Under the pieces are notes generated by a model. That model was not told the DNA's origin and did not search any database. It saw only the letters and a program-made list of their open reading frames with translations. The position numbers and the translations under genes are program-made. From JAEUHZ01 sp964552795 (lineage in GTDB: Bacteria; Planctomycetota; UBA1135; GCA-002686595): a stretch of 64,000 bases of DNA. The stretch spans positions 1 to 64,000 of the forward strand of contig CAZKIO010000001.1 of the NCBI GenBank assembly GCA_964552795.1, given 5' to 3'. This document shows positions 54,001 through 61,164 of the stretch, piece by piece (position 1 is the first letter of the stretch; every line of letters starts with the position of its first letter).

Positions 54001-56243
54001 GCTTCGGCTCGACGCAGCTCGTGGCGGACTGGACGCTCCTGTGGATCAACCGCGACAAGTGGCAGCGCAGCGGCCGCCACCTCGTCCGCGACGGGATGAG
54101 CAGCGAGGACCTGGTCGTGCGCACGCCCGACGGCCTGGGCGCGCAGCCCGGACGCGCGCCGGCGCAGAGCGGCCGCGTCGCGCGCTGGATGGAGAAGCTG
54201 CGCGCGAACCCGATGTTCCGGCTGATGTCGGAGGCGTACGTCGAGGGCAACATCGAGGTCTTCGACGTGGGCGAACGGCGCGCGCGCGCCACGGCGCTGT
54301 ACCTGGACTTCGTGGAGGAGCAGGGCTGGATCCAGGAGGCCGACGTCCAGGTCGGGCTGGACGTCTCGGGCCAGCCGCGCAAGGTGCGCGCCAAGGCCGA
54401 GTGGATGCGCGTCACCTCCGACGGCGAGCTGCGCGCGGACACGGCCGTCCTGTCGGCCTGCGACTACGACGAGCCGCACTACGTGATCGAGACGCGCGAC
54501 CTGCGGCTCGCGCCGCAGATCAACCAGGAGGACGACCGCGTCGCGTTCCAGGTGTCGGCCGAGGGCAACGCGATCCGCTTCGAAGGCGGGCCGGCGATCC
54601 CGCTCCCGCCGCTGGTGTACGAGACGGACGAGGAGGGCAATCCGCTGGTCGACCGCTTCGTGCTGGGCAACAGCGCCAAGTTCGGCGCGGCCATCGGGGC
54701 GTCGATCAACGCCCAGCTCGGCGTGGTCGGCTTCGCCTTCGGCAAGTTCGCGCGCTTCGCGCTGGGCATGCCCGAGGTCCCGATCCGCGGCCACTGGAAC
54801 TTCGACGTCAACTACCTGGGCTCGCGCGGCCTGCTGCTGGGCGCGGGACTGGAGGTGCGCCTCGCGGACCGCTTCAAGATCGAAGCGCAGATGGACGTCA
54901 TCCCCGATCAGCGCAGCGACTCGGGCCTGGTGCGCGTCGACCGCGACGACCGTTCGCTCCTGCGCACGTGGTTCCATTCGCGGAGCCGCCACACGATCGA
55001 GAAGGGCGATGACGCGCAGTGGGTCGACCTGGCGCTGTCGATCCAGAGCGACCCGGGCGTGCAGGCGGAGTTCTTCGAGCGCGACTACCTGCGCTACGAG
55101 CAGAAGGACAACTACCTGCACTGGCGCAAGGCGAGCGGGTCGGACTACTTCAGCGTCAGCGCGAAGGTGCTGCTGGAGGACCGGACCGACGTCGAGGAAC
55201 TGCCCTCGGTCTCGGCCTTCCGCGGCCGCGCGCGCATCGGCGAGTGGTTCGATCGGCCGCTGTACCACACGGGGTTCCTGGACGCGGCCTGGCTGCAGCG
55301 GCGCGACGGCGACCCGCGCTACTACGCGCCGTTCGCCGACGGCCTGGGCGACCGCGAGGTGCTGCGCGCGGACACGGCGCAGCGCCTCGAGCTGCCGTTC
55401 GCGCTGGGCTTCCTGAACGCGCAGGGCACGCCCTACGTGGAAGGCCGCGCCACGGCGTGGGACACCGACGCGGACGACGAATCGGCGCCCGCGCGCGGAG
55501 CGGCGATCGTGGGATTCGAGGCCACGACGACGCTGTGGAGGCTGAGCTCGGGCGGCACGGCGCACACGCTCTCGCCGACCGTCGGCCTGCGCGCCGACGT
55601 GGCCGACTTCGAGAGCGGCGGCGAGCCCGTGCGCTTCGACCGCATCGAGGATCCGTACCTGGGGCGGTTCCTCGACCTGGGCGTGCGCGCGCGCTGGTGG
55701 AAGCCGGAGGAGCGCGATCTGCTCGACGTGGCCGTGCGCACGTCGCTCGCCGACGGCGTCGAGGGCCCGGCGGACGACGGCATGCAGCCCATCCTCGTGC
55801 TCGGCCGCTACCAGGCGTTCCTCGGCGGCTTCCCCTTCGCGGCGCGGCACGACGGCCGCTACGACGTCGAGGACGGCAGCACGCCGTTCGCCTACACCCT
55901 GGTCGGCTTCGAGCCGATCCGCGACCTGGGCCTGGAGCTCGGCCACCACTACGCGCGCGACGCCGGCGGCGGGACGCTGTACGAAGCCGCCTCGCTGGCC
56001 GTGCGCTGGCGCTGGACGACGAAGTGGGAGCTCGAGGCCGAGCAGACGCAGTCGCTCATCGAGGACCGCGCGCTGGGCACCCTGCTCACGCTCCGCCGGC
56101 TCGGCCACGACGCCGTGCTGGAGATCGAGGTCGGCCACCGCGCCGGCGAGGGCGCGCGCTTCGGCATCGGTTTCCGCCCGCTCCTGTCCTTCAAGCGCTC
56201 CTCGCTGGGCCTGATCGATCAGTGGCTGGGCGTCTACCACTGA
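51096..56243 (+). CDS. Giant LptC/LptA/LptD-like LPS transport protein
   Basis: A 1715-residue protein combining what are normally separate parts of the LPS bridge. An N-terminal membrane helix (3-20) is followed by an LptC-like unit (about 60-240, with GAGFTSDARVHVTGQGLEAVG). A long series of OstA/LptA-like beta-jellyroll repeats fills about 250-1050. From about 1120 a C-terminal LptD-type barrel follows, with YLRYEQKDNYLHWR, SAKVLLEDRTDV and alternating aromatic strands to the end (LIDQWLGVYH). Assignment of the middle is by pattern and is less certain. It overlaps kdsC by 4 bp and is read as one frame with no internal stop. Confidence 0.72.
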   Translation: MRRALIFLAVFGLGFALLWTLRGDRPGPAPVEVAPAQGGGEFTQVPMPSGKDGQGRAIGVALDGPLSLTIRGGTGPELRPEIELRAADVDSIGADSYDLKSLEVDLLDPDRGVRRAHMESPLARVELAIDSADPGRSTLRDARLTDVDMTLFEGAPVVPVTFRAPAIDWDVQGAGFTSDARVHVTGQGLEAVGDGLRAALGQNLLVLERKAVVHLELEDGITATLSSGETGALIVRRIEREGVAYVDVTAEEGAKLTVGGATPLQPAGADPMSIEGRTIHLVGRLPAGDRRGYELVSAAAQGDVHARSRTQQFHAQRADFTFGPGGQPLLATLDEDVRLQADGDTFRGRSAEFEFGERGLLSRATLIGEPAGDVGIGRYLAERKPELAALRADIAGAGPLILVMDQGVGIDLAGPASVDVRGLGLALTARESLRGKVASGQRKGELHASGVVTVQYEGRHLDADAIDLFWSIDDAGEVTVDAAAPGRTRVRGAADNGRDVVLNASSGLEARYVGGRLFVPAAQDVHVSIGAQDAPDHVEARARTLRGLNWVARTFEVEGDVEFAGADGQGTAQRAIVRGERDIELFGTAERRATYRLRRRGSGGPESELEAATEAVEIRATERRVQARGDVWTTAAMADELLDLHAARVDLELAPERAGAPAPRPFHAEAQGRVRAHIARPNEVVDLETEWLRIEGRVDPAVPPATRPQPELSLIEARGEVHVTYAGEGRLDARADHFTMDGRRRGRLSAGAGRRVEAHGSFPGALSGYGVRAEWIEFDPTSLRASQVDAQREDASGAPQAPAEAGLTSLRARSIVADRGEILLEGEVLVTGVSPQGDAVAISAGSLRLRGNFEDPRRLHGSSLQSVLAEGGFEARLGPGIVARGERLEGLPGRVRLEGRPARVSMLDAEWSAPWIEYDMANMLLASDRGEITSRPGAPGPSWSLEYESMQPFDQGATTILALRNPRLRFGSTQLVADWTLLWINRDKWQRSGRHLVRDGMSSEDLVVRTPDGLGAQPGRAPAQSGRVARWMEKLRANPMFRLMSEAYVEGNIEVFDVGERRARATALYLDFVEEQGWIQEADVQVGLDVSGQPRKVRAKAEWMRVTSDGELRADTAVLSACDYDEPHYVIETRDLRLAPQINQEDDRVAFQVSAEGNAIRFEGGPAIPLPPLVYETDEEGNPLVDRFVLGNSAKFGAAIGASINAQLGVVGFAFGKFARFALGMPEVPIRGHWNFDVNYLGSRGLLLGAGLEVRLADRFKIEAQMDVIPDQRSDSGLVRVDRDDRSLLRTWFHSRSRHTIEKGDDAQWVDLALSIQSDPGVQAEFFERDYLRYEQKDNYLHWRKASGSDYFSVSAKVLLEDRTDVEELPSVSAFRGRARIGEWFDRPLYHTGFLDAAWLQRRDGDPRYYAPFADGLGDREVLRADTAQRLELPFALGFLNAQGTPYVEGRATAWDTDADDESAPARGAAIVGFEATTTLWRLSSGGTAHTLSPTVGLRADVADFESGGEPVRFDRIEDPYLGRFLDLGVRARWWKPEERDLLDVAVRTSLADGVEGPADDGMQPILVLGRYQAFLGGFPFAARHDGRYDVEDGSTPFAYTLVGFEPIRDLGLELGHHYARDAGGGTLYEAASLAVRWRWTTKWELEAEQTQSLIEDRALGTLLTLRRLGHDAVLEIEVGHRAGEGARFGIGFRPLLSFKRSSLGLIDQWLGVYH

Positions 56244-56248
56244 TCGGC

Positions 56249-56254
56249 TAGGAT
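56249..56254 (+). promoter_or_regulatory. Candidate -10 (TAGGAT) for tatA
   Basis: TAGGAT ends 7 nt before the GTG at 56262, giving a start site at or next to the codon (leaderless). Confidence 0.35.
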
Positions 56255-56261
56255 CGTCCCC

Positions 56262-56660
56262 GTGCTGGCGTTGTTCGAGAGCATCGGCGGCGTGGAGCTG
56301 GTGATCGTGGGGATCGCCGCGCTGCTCGTCTTCGGCAAGGACCTGCCCAAGGTCGCCGCGGACGCCGGCGCGCAGCTTTCGAAGCTGCGGCGCGGGCTGG
56401 ACGGCGCGTGGCGCGACACGGGCCTGGAGCGCGAGGTGCGCCAGATTCGCGACGCGATTCCGCGCGACCTGTCGCTGCGCGACGTGGCGCGCACCGCGGG
56501 CGAGAAGCTCGCCGTGCGCCTGGAGGAGGACGAGCCGGCGCGGGCGAAGGCCTCCGAGGGCACGGTCGCGCGCGGGTCCGCCGTCGAGGACGCGCCGGAC
56601 GCGGGGTCCGCCGCGGCGCCGGCCGACGCGCCGCGCAAGGAGCCGCCGGCGGGCGGCTGA
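56262..56660 (+). CDS. TatA/TatB-type twin-arginine translocase subunit
   Basis: A 132-residue protein with the Tat A/B layout: a short N-terminal membrane helix (VELVIVGIAALLVFGKDLPK), a hinge and an amphipathic helix. A charged tail from about 50 follows, Pro/Ala-rich at the end. The FGK-LPK motif is diagnostic. Whether it acts as TatA (pore) or TatB cannot be told. tatC is not adjacent. It lies 18 bp after the Lpt-like gene. Confidence 0.85.
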   Translation: MLALFESIGGVELVIVGIAALLVFGKDLPKVAADAGAQLSKLRRGLDGAWRDTGLEREVRQIRDAIPRDLSLRDVARTAGEKLAVRLEEDEPARAKASEGTVARGSAVEDAPDAGSAAAPADAPRKEPPAGG

Positions 56661-56670
56661 GCGCGGCTGC

Positions 56671-57555
56671 GTGCTGGTCCTGGGCTACAACACGAACGGT
56701 CTCGCGCACCACCGCCTGCGCGACGCGTTCACGCTGCTCGCGGGCCTGGGCTACGGCGGCGTGGCGCTCACGCCGGACGTCGGCGAGCTCGACCTCCTCG
56801 ATCTGGACGCCGCACGCGTGCGCGCGCTGCGCCGGCAGGCCGAGGACCTGGGGCTCGCGCTGGCCGTCGAGACCGGCGCGCGCTACGTCCTCGATCCGTT
56901 CCAGAAGCACCGGCCCAACCTGCTCGATCCCGCGGCGCAGGGGCGCGCGCGCCGCAGCGACTACTACCGCCGCTCGATCGACCTCGCCGTCGACCTCGGC
57001 GCGCGCGTCGTGTCGCTGTGGTCGGGAGCCGCGCTCGGCGGCGCCGCCGCGGACGCACCCGACGCCGACGCCGGCGCGTGCGAGCCGCTGTGGGAACGCC
57101 TGACGTCGGAGCTGCGCCCGTTGCTGGAGTACGCGCACGACCGCGGCGTACGCCTCGCCTTCGAGCCCGAACCGGGCATGTTCATCGAGCGGCCCGCGGG
57201 CTACCGCGAACTCGTGCGGCGCCTGGGTCCGGGCGGCGAGCGCCTGGGCCTCACGCTGGACCTGGGCCACCTGGTCGTCACCGGCGACGTGCCTGTCGGC
57301 GACCGCATCCGCGAATTCTCCGGCGCGCTGATCCACGTGCACCTGGATGACGCGGTTTCGGGCGTCCACGAGCACCTCCAGCTCGGGGCCGGCGAGCTCG
57401 ATCTGCAGGCGGCCCTAAGAGCCTTGCATGAATGCGGTTACGGCGGCATGGCGGCCGTGGAGCTGTCGCGCGACAGCCACCGGGCTCCGGCGGCCGCGCG
57501 CACCGCGCTGGAGCGCATCCGCGCCGCCTGGCCCGTGCCTCGCCGTTCTTGCTAG
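56671..57555 (+). CDS. Sugar phosphate isomerase/epimerase-like TIM-barrel protein
   Basis: A 294-residue AP-endonuclease-2-type TIM barrel. Likely metal ligands are in FEPEPGMFIE (Glu), LTLDLGHLV (Asp/His), IHVHLDDAV (His/Asp) and AAVELSRD (Glu). Such proteins isomerise or epimerise keto-sugars or inositols; the substrate is not apparent. Start GTG 56671 is 10 bp after the TatA stop, so the two may be one operon. Confidence 0.82.
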   Translation: MLVLGYNTNGLAHHRLRDAFTLLAGLGYGGVALTPDVGELDLLDLDAARVRALRRQAEDLGLALAVETGARYVLDPFQKHRPNLLDPAAQGRARRSDYYRRSIDLAVDLGARVVSLWSGAALGGAAADAPDADAGACEPLWERLTSELRPLLEYAHDRGVRLAFEPEPGMFIERPAGYRELVRRLGPGGERLGLTLDLGHLVVTGDVPVGDRIREFSGALIHVHLDDAVSGVHEHLQLGAGELDLQAALRALHECGYGGMAAVELSRDSHRAPAAARTALERIRAAWPVPRRSC

Positions 57556-57619
57556 GCACCGTCCCGTAGTTCCACAATGCGCGCACGCGGCCCGCACGCG
57601 GCGTCGGCGCAGGAGGGAA

Positions 57620-57844
57620 ATGGCCCAGGACAACGCGAGAGACCTGCAGATGTGTCCGACACGCGTCGACGGCGCGACGGTGCTCTTCGCGCACAAGGTC
57701 CACGCGGGCCAGTGCCAGGACCGACAACGCGGGCAGTACCACAAGTGCTTCACGTGCGCGTGGAACAACGCCTACGTCGCGCAGCACGGCAAGCCGGAGC
57801 AGACCGCCGCGCGCCTCCCACGGGCGCGGGCCACGGCCGGGTAG
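57620..57844 (+). CDS. Small Cys-containing protein of unknown function
   Basis: A 74-residue protein preceded by AGGAGGG 2-9 nt upstream of ATG 57620, one of the strongest ribosome sites in the window. It contains four cysteines (MCPTRV, GQCQD and KCFTC), the last pair as CxxC, with His nearby, so zinc or disulfide binding is possible. No signal or membrane segment. I recognise no family. It sits between the isomerase and the TMTC-like gene in the same direction. The basic tail (RLPRARATAG) may be non-essential. Confidence 0.6.
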   Translation: MAQDNARDLQMCPTRVDGATVLFAHKVHAGQCQDRQRGQYHKCFTCAWNNAYVAQHGKPEQTAARLPRARATAG

Positions 57845-57907
57845 CGGCCGGGGCGCGCTGAGAGGCGCGGTCGCGCCGGCGCGGACGGAGCGCGGCCAAC
57901 GAACGAC

Positions 57908-59515
57908 ATGTCCACGGCATCCACGAGCCTGGAACCGCCCCGGATCCTGGCGCGGACGCGGACGCTGGTCCTGCTCGTCGCGGCGGCGGCGATCGCCGCC
58001 TACGCGAACACCCTCGGTCACACGCTCGTCTACGACGACGTCGTCATCCGGCAGAACCCGCTGATGCAGGCGCCGGGCGACGTGCTCGGGATCTTCGCCG
58101 CGCCCTACTACGGACCGTTGCGCGCGGACGTCGACCTGTACCGGCCGTTCACCGTCTGGACGCTGGCCTGGAACTGGGGCCTCAACCGGCTCTTGGGGCT
58201 CGCGGGCGATCACCCCGCGTCGTTCCACGCGTTCAACGTGCTGGCCCACGCGTGCGTCAGCGCGCTCGTCTTCGTGTGGCTGGACGGGCGCAAGCTGGGA
58301 CGCTGGCTGGCGGCGGCGGCGGCGCTGCTGTTCGCGGCGCACCCGCTGCACACCGAGGCGGTGGCGAACGTCATGGGGCGCGCGGAGGTCCTGGCGCTCG
58401 GACTGGGCCTGACCTTCGCGGTCCTGCACGACCGCGGGCGCCACGCGCTGGCGGGCGTTGCGTTCTTCCTCGCGCTCTGCAGCAAGGAATCGGTCGTGGG
58501 GTTCCTGCCGCTCGTGGTCCTGCTCGACCGACTGCGGCCCGCCGCGGAGCGCCCCGCGCTGCTGCGCGCCTACGGGCCGGGCGGCGCGGCCCTGGCGCTG
58601 TACTTCGCGCTGCGCGTGGCGGCCCTGCAGGGCGTGGAGGAGCGGCCAGCCATCCTCGAGAACCCGCTGATGTACGTCTCGCTGGGCGAGCGCCTGCTGA
58701 CCGCGGCCGCGGTCCAGATCGAGTACCTGCGGCTGCTGGCGCTCCCCGTCGGGCTGTCCTCCGACTACTCCTACGATCAGATCCCGGTCGTGCGCAGCGC
58801 GGGCGATCCGCGCGTGATCGCGTTCCTGGTCCTGGTGTCGGCGGCCGCATTCTCGGCCTGGCGCTGGCGCCGGACGCTGCCCGCGCTCACGCTGGCCGTG
58901 CTGGGCTACGCGCTGCTGTTCGCGCCGACCGCGAACTTCGTCCTCGCGATCGGAGTGGTGATGGGCGAGCGGCTGGCCTACGCGCCGTCCCTGTTCTTCT
59001 GCGTGCTGGGAGCGCTGGGGCTCGCGCGGCTGGCGCTGGCCTTCGGAGCGCCGACCGGCAACGCGCTGCTCGCCGCGGCCGTGCTGGCTCTGGGGCTGCT
59101 GACCGTCCAGCAGAACCGCGTCTGGCGCGACGACCTGACGCTGTTCCAGGCGCAGGCCCGGTCGGCGCCGCGCAGCGCGAAGGCGCACCTGAACCTGGGC
59201 ACCGCGCTGTCCCAGGCCGGCGACGACGCCGCGGCGATCCCCGCGTTCGAGGCGTCGCTGCGCATCTACCCGCAGAACTCGCAGACGTGGTACGCGCTCG
59301 GCATCTCGCAGTACAACCTGCGCGTCGAGCCGGTGAAGGTGATCACGTCGTTCCAGAACGCGCTGCGCTACGGGCCCATGCACCACGACGCGCGCGCCAA
59401 GCTGGCGATCGTCTTCTTCCGCTGCGGCCATCCCGAGGAGGGGCGCAAGCTCGTCGAGGAGTTGCAGCGGCTCGCGCCCGGTCATCCGGACCTCGCGCGC
59501 CTCCGGGGGATGTGA
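57908..59515 (+). CDS. TMTC-like O-mannosyltransferase-related membrane protein with TPR tail
   Basis: A 535-residue membrane protein. Residues 20-400 contain ten or so hydrophobic segments. The early FVYDDVVIRQNP-like (LVYDDVVIRQNPLM) and DLYRPFTVWTLA blocks are typical of TMTC/DUF1736 and related GT-C glycosyltransferases, with the acidic pair after the first helix. The C-terminus (about 415-530) holds TPRs (AKAHLNLGTALSQAGDDAAA). GT-C enzymes use lipid-linked sugars, so glycosylation of exported proteins is likely. A 15-bp palindrome after the stop may aid termination. Confidence 0.82.
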   Translation: MSTASTSLEPPRILARTRTLVLLVAAAAIAAYANTLGHTLVYDDVVIRQNPLMQAPGDVLGIFAAPYYGPLRADVDLYRPFTVWTLAWNWGLNRLLGLAGDHPASFHAFNVLAHACVSALVFVWLDGRKLGRWLAAAAALLFAAHPLHTEAVANVMGRAEVLALGLGLTFAVLHDRGRHALAGVAFFLALCSKESVVGFLPLVVLLDRLRPAAERPALLRAYGPGGAALALYFALRVAALQGVEERPAILENPLMYVSLGERLLTAAAVQIEYLRLLALPVGLSSDYSYDQIPVVRSAGDPRVIAFLVLVSAAAFSAWRWRRTLPALTLAVLGYALLFAPTANFVLAIGVVMGERLAYAPSLFFCVLGALGLARLALAFGAPTGNALLAAAVLALGLLTVQQNRVWRDDLTLFQAQARSAPRSAKAHLNLGTALSQAGDDAAAIPAFEASLRIYPQNSQTWYALGISQYNLRVEPVKVITSFQNALRYGPMHHDARAKLAIVFFRCGHPEEGRKLVEELQRLAPGHPDLARLRGM

Positions 59516-59529
59516 GGAGAGCGGCTCGG

Positions 59530-59544
59530 GCGGCCTCAGGCCGC
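59530..59544 (+). terminator. Possible hairpin terminator after the TMTC-like gene
   Basis: GCGGCCT-C-AGGCCGC is a 15-bp perfect inverted repeat 14 bp after the stop. It has no T-run and could only be a weak terminator. Confidence 0.25.
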
Positions 59545-59695
59545 GCCGCCGGCGCCGTGACCGCCTTCGGAAACGGCCGGGGACGCAGAACCGTCGGATC
59601 GCGGTACAGTTTCGGGATCGTTCGCGCGCCGGCGCGGTTCCCCACCAACGGGCCTGCCGTTCCACAGGCCCCGTCGCGCTCGCAGGAGAGAACCC

Positions 59696-61153
59696 ATGAT
59701 CTTCCGTTGTCTTGCCTCTTCCGCCGCGGCGCTGGCCCTCGCCGCCACCCCCGTGCTGGCCCAGACCCCGGGCGCGGCCACGATCGTCAACCGCCAGGGC
59801 AACCACGTCGACGGCAACACGTTTCCTCGCAAGGAGGGCGTGTACCTGACGGGCGCGCCTGCGGGCGCGTGCGGCACGCCCGGGCTCCCCGACGGCGAGT
59901 ACTTCTTCCAGGTGACGGATCCCTCCGGGAGCATGCTGTTCACGATCGATCCCCTGTCCGAGCGTCACGTGCGCGTCCAGGGCGGCGTCATCACGCAGTA
60001 CCTGGGCACGACGCGGCCGTTCGCGGCCATCGGACCGTGCGGCGCGCTCATCGTGCGGCTCGCGCCGTTCGTGACGAGCCCCAACCCAGTCAACGAGTAC
60101 AGGGTCTGGTTGACGCGCGTCGAGGATTACGATCCGTCGGGTTCGGGGCTGTTCGGCTTCGCGCCGGGCCAGTGCAAGAGCGACGTCTTCCGGCTGGGCA
60201 CGAGCGCGCCGCAATCGATCCTGCAAGGCCACAAGTTCTACGACTTCGACGGGGACGGCGCCTGGAATCCGGGCACCGAGCCGCAGGAGGTTCCGGTCGG
60301 CGGCTGGCGCGTCGAGCTGTCGCGCGATGGGAGCCTCGCCGGCTTCACGTACACCGACCAGGACGGCAAGTACGCGTTCATCCGCGACCGCGACGCGACC
60401 GTGTGGGGCTTCGGCGAAGTGTCGCCCAATGGGTTCGTCAACGACGCCACGCCCGGCGCGACCTGGCTCGCGACCACGGCGCGCACCGGCACCGCCGTCG
60501 CCAGCACCGAGTACGTCGCCGCGCCCGAGTTCGGCAACGTCCGCTTCGAGGTCTCCGTCGGCTCCGGCCGCACCTGGCAGTACTGGTCCGACCAGCGCTG
60601 CGACGACGCGACCGCCCCCGGCGGGATCTGCGGGCGCACGGTCCTCGCGGGCTGCGATCCCGACTGGCGCGTGGCGCTGAACATGCGCAACGGCGCGCCG
60701 GTCAACCTGCGCAACCCGGTGTCGAACGACAATCCGAGCGCCTCGATCTTCACCCTGAACATGCCGCCGCAGTCGTTCGACGGCGCCTTCGCGAACTGGA
60801 AGGCCTTCGCGCGCAAGAACCCGCACGACCACGCCGGCTTCCTGCTCTCGCGCGAAGTGGGAGCGACGATCCTGAGCAACACCTGCGGCTTCATGCAGGG
60901 CACGATCTACGTCGATCGCTTCCAGGACGGGGTCCTGGTCTCGTTGGACGACATGCTCGCCGGCGCGATCGGGCTCCTGTCGGAGGTCGGTGCGGGGCTC
61001 ACCGGCCCCAACGATCCCTACCAGGACCTGCGCAACCGGATGCTCAACTGCATCAACGAGTTCCGCAACATCAACGAGTCGGGCGATCCGGCCGCGCCGC
61101 AGGTCGTGTTCACGCGCAGTTCGGAACCGGGAGGGACCGGCGCGCCGTACTGA
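59696..61153 (+). CDS. Secreted protein with SdrD-B-like domain
   Basis: A 485-residue exported protein (signal peptide MIFRCLASSAAALALAATPVLA). The N-terminal part (30-180) is beta-rich. Residues about 178-285 look like a prealbumin-like SdrD-B repeat: GHKFYDFDGDGAWNPGTEPQ, GWRVELSRDG and YTDQDGKYAFI, with a Ca-binding-type DxDGDG. The C-terminus has an unrecognised region with two CxxxC-like pairs (CDDATAPGGICG) and ends in a Pro/Gly stretch. It is preceded by GGAGAG 5 nt before the ATG. It probably acts at the cell surface and converges with the kinase gene. Confidence 0.72.
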   Translation: MIFRCLASSAAALALAATPVLAQTPGAATIVNRQGNHVDGNTFPRKEGVYLTGAPAGACGTPGLPDGEYFFQVTDPSGSMLFTIDPLSERHVRVQGGVITQYLGTTRPFAAIGPCGALIVRLAPFVTSPNPVNEYRVWLTRVEDYDPSGSGLFGFAPGQCKSDVFRLGTSAPQSILQGHKFYDFDGDGAWNPGTEPQEVPVGGWRVELSRDGSLAGFTYTDQDGKYAFIRDRDATVWGFGEVSPNGFVNDATPGATWLATTARTGTAVASTEYVAAPEFGNVRFEVSVGSGRTWQYWSDQRCDDATAPGGICGRTVLAGCDPDWRVALNMRNGAPVNLRNPVSNDNPSASIFTLNMPPQSFDGAFANWKAFARKNPHDHAGFLLSREVGATILSNTCGFMQGTIYVDRFQDGVLVSLDDMLAGAIGLLSEVGAGLTGPNDPYQDLRNRMLNCINEFRNINESGDPAAPQVVFTRSSEPGGTGAPY

Positions 61154-61164
61154 ATCGCGCCGCG

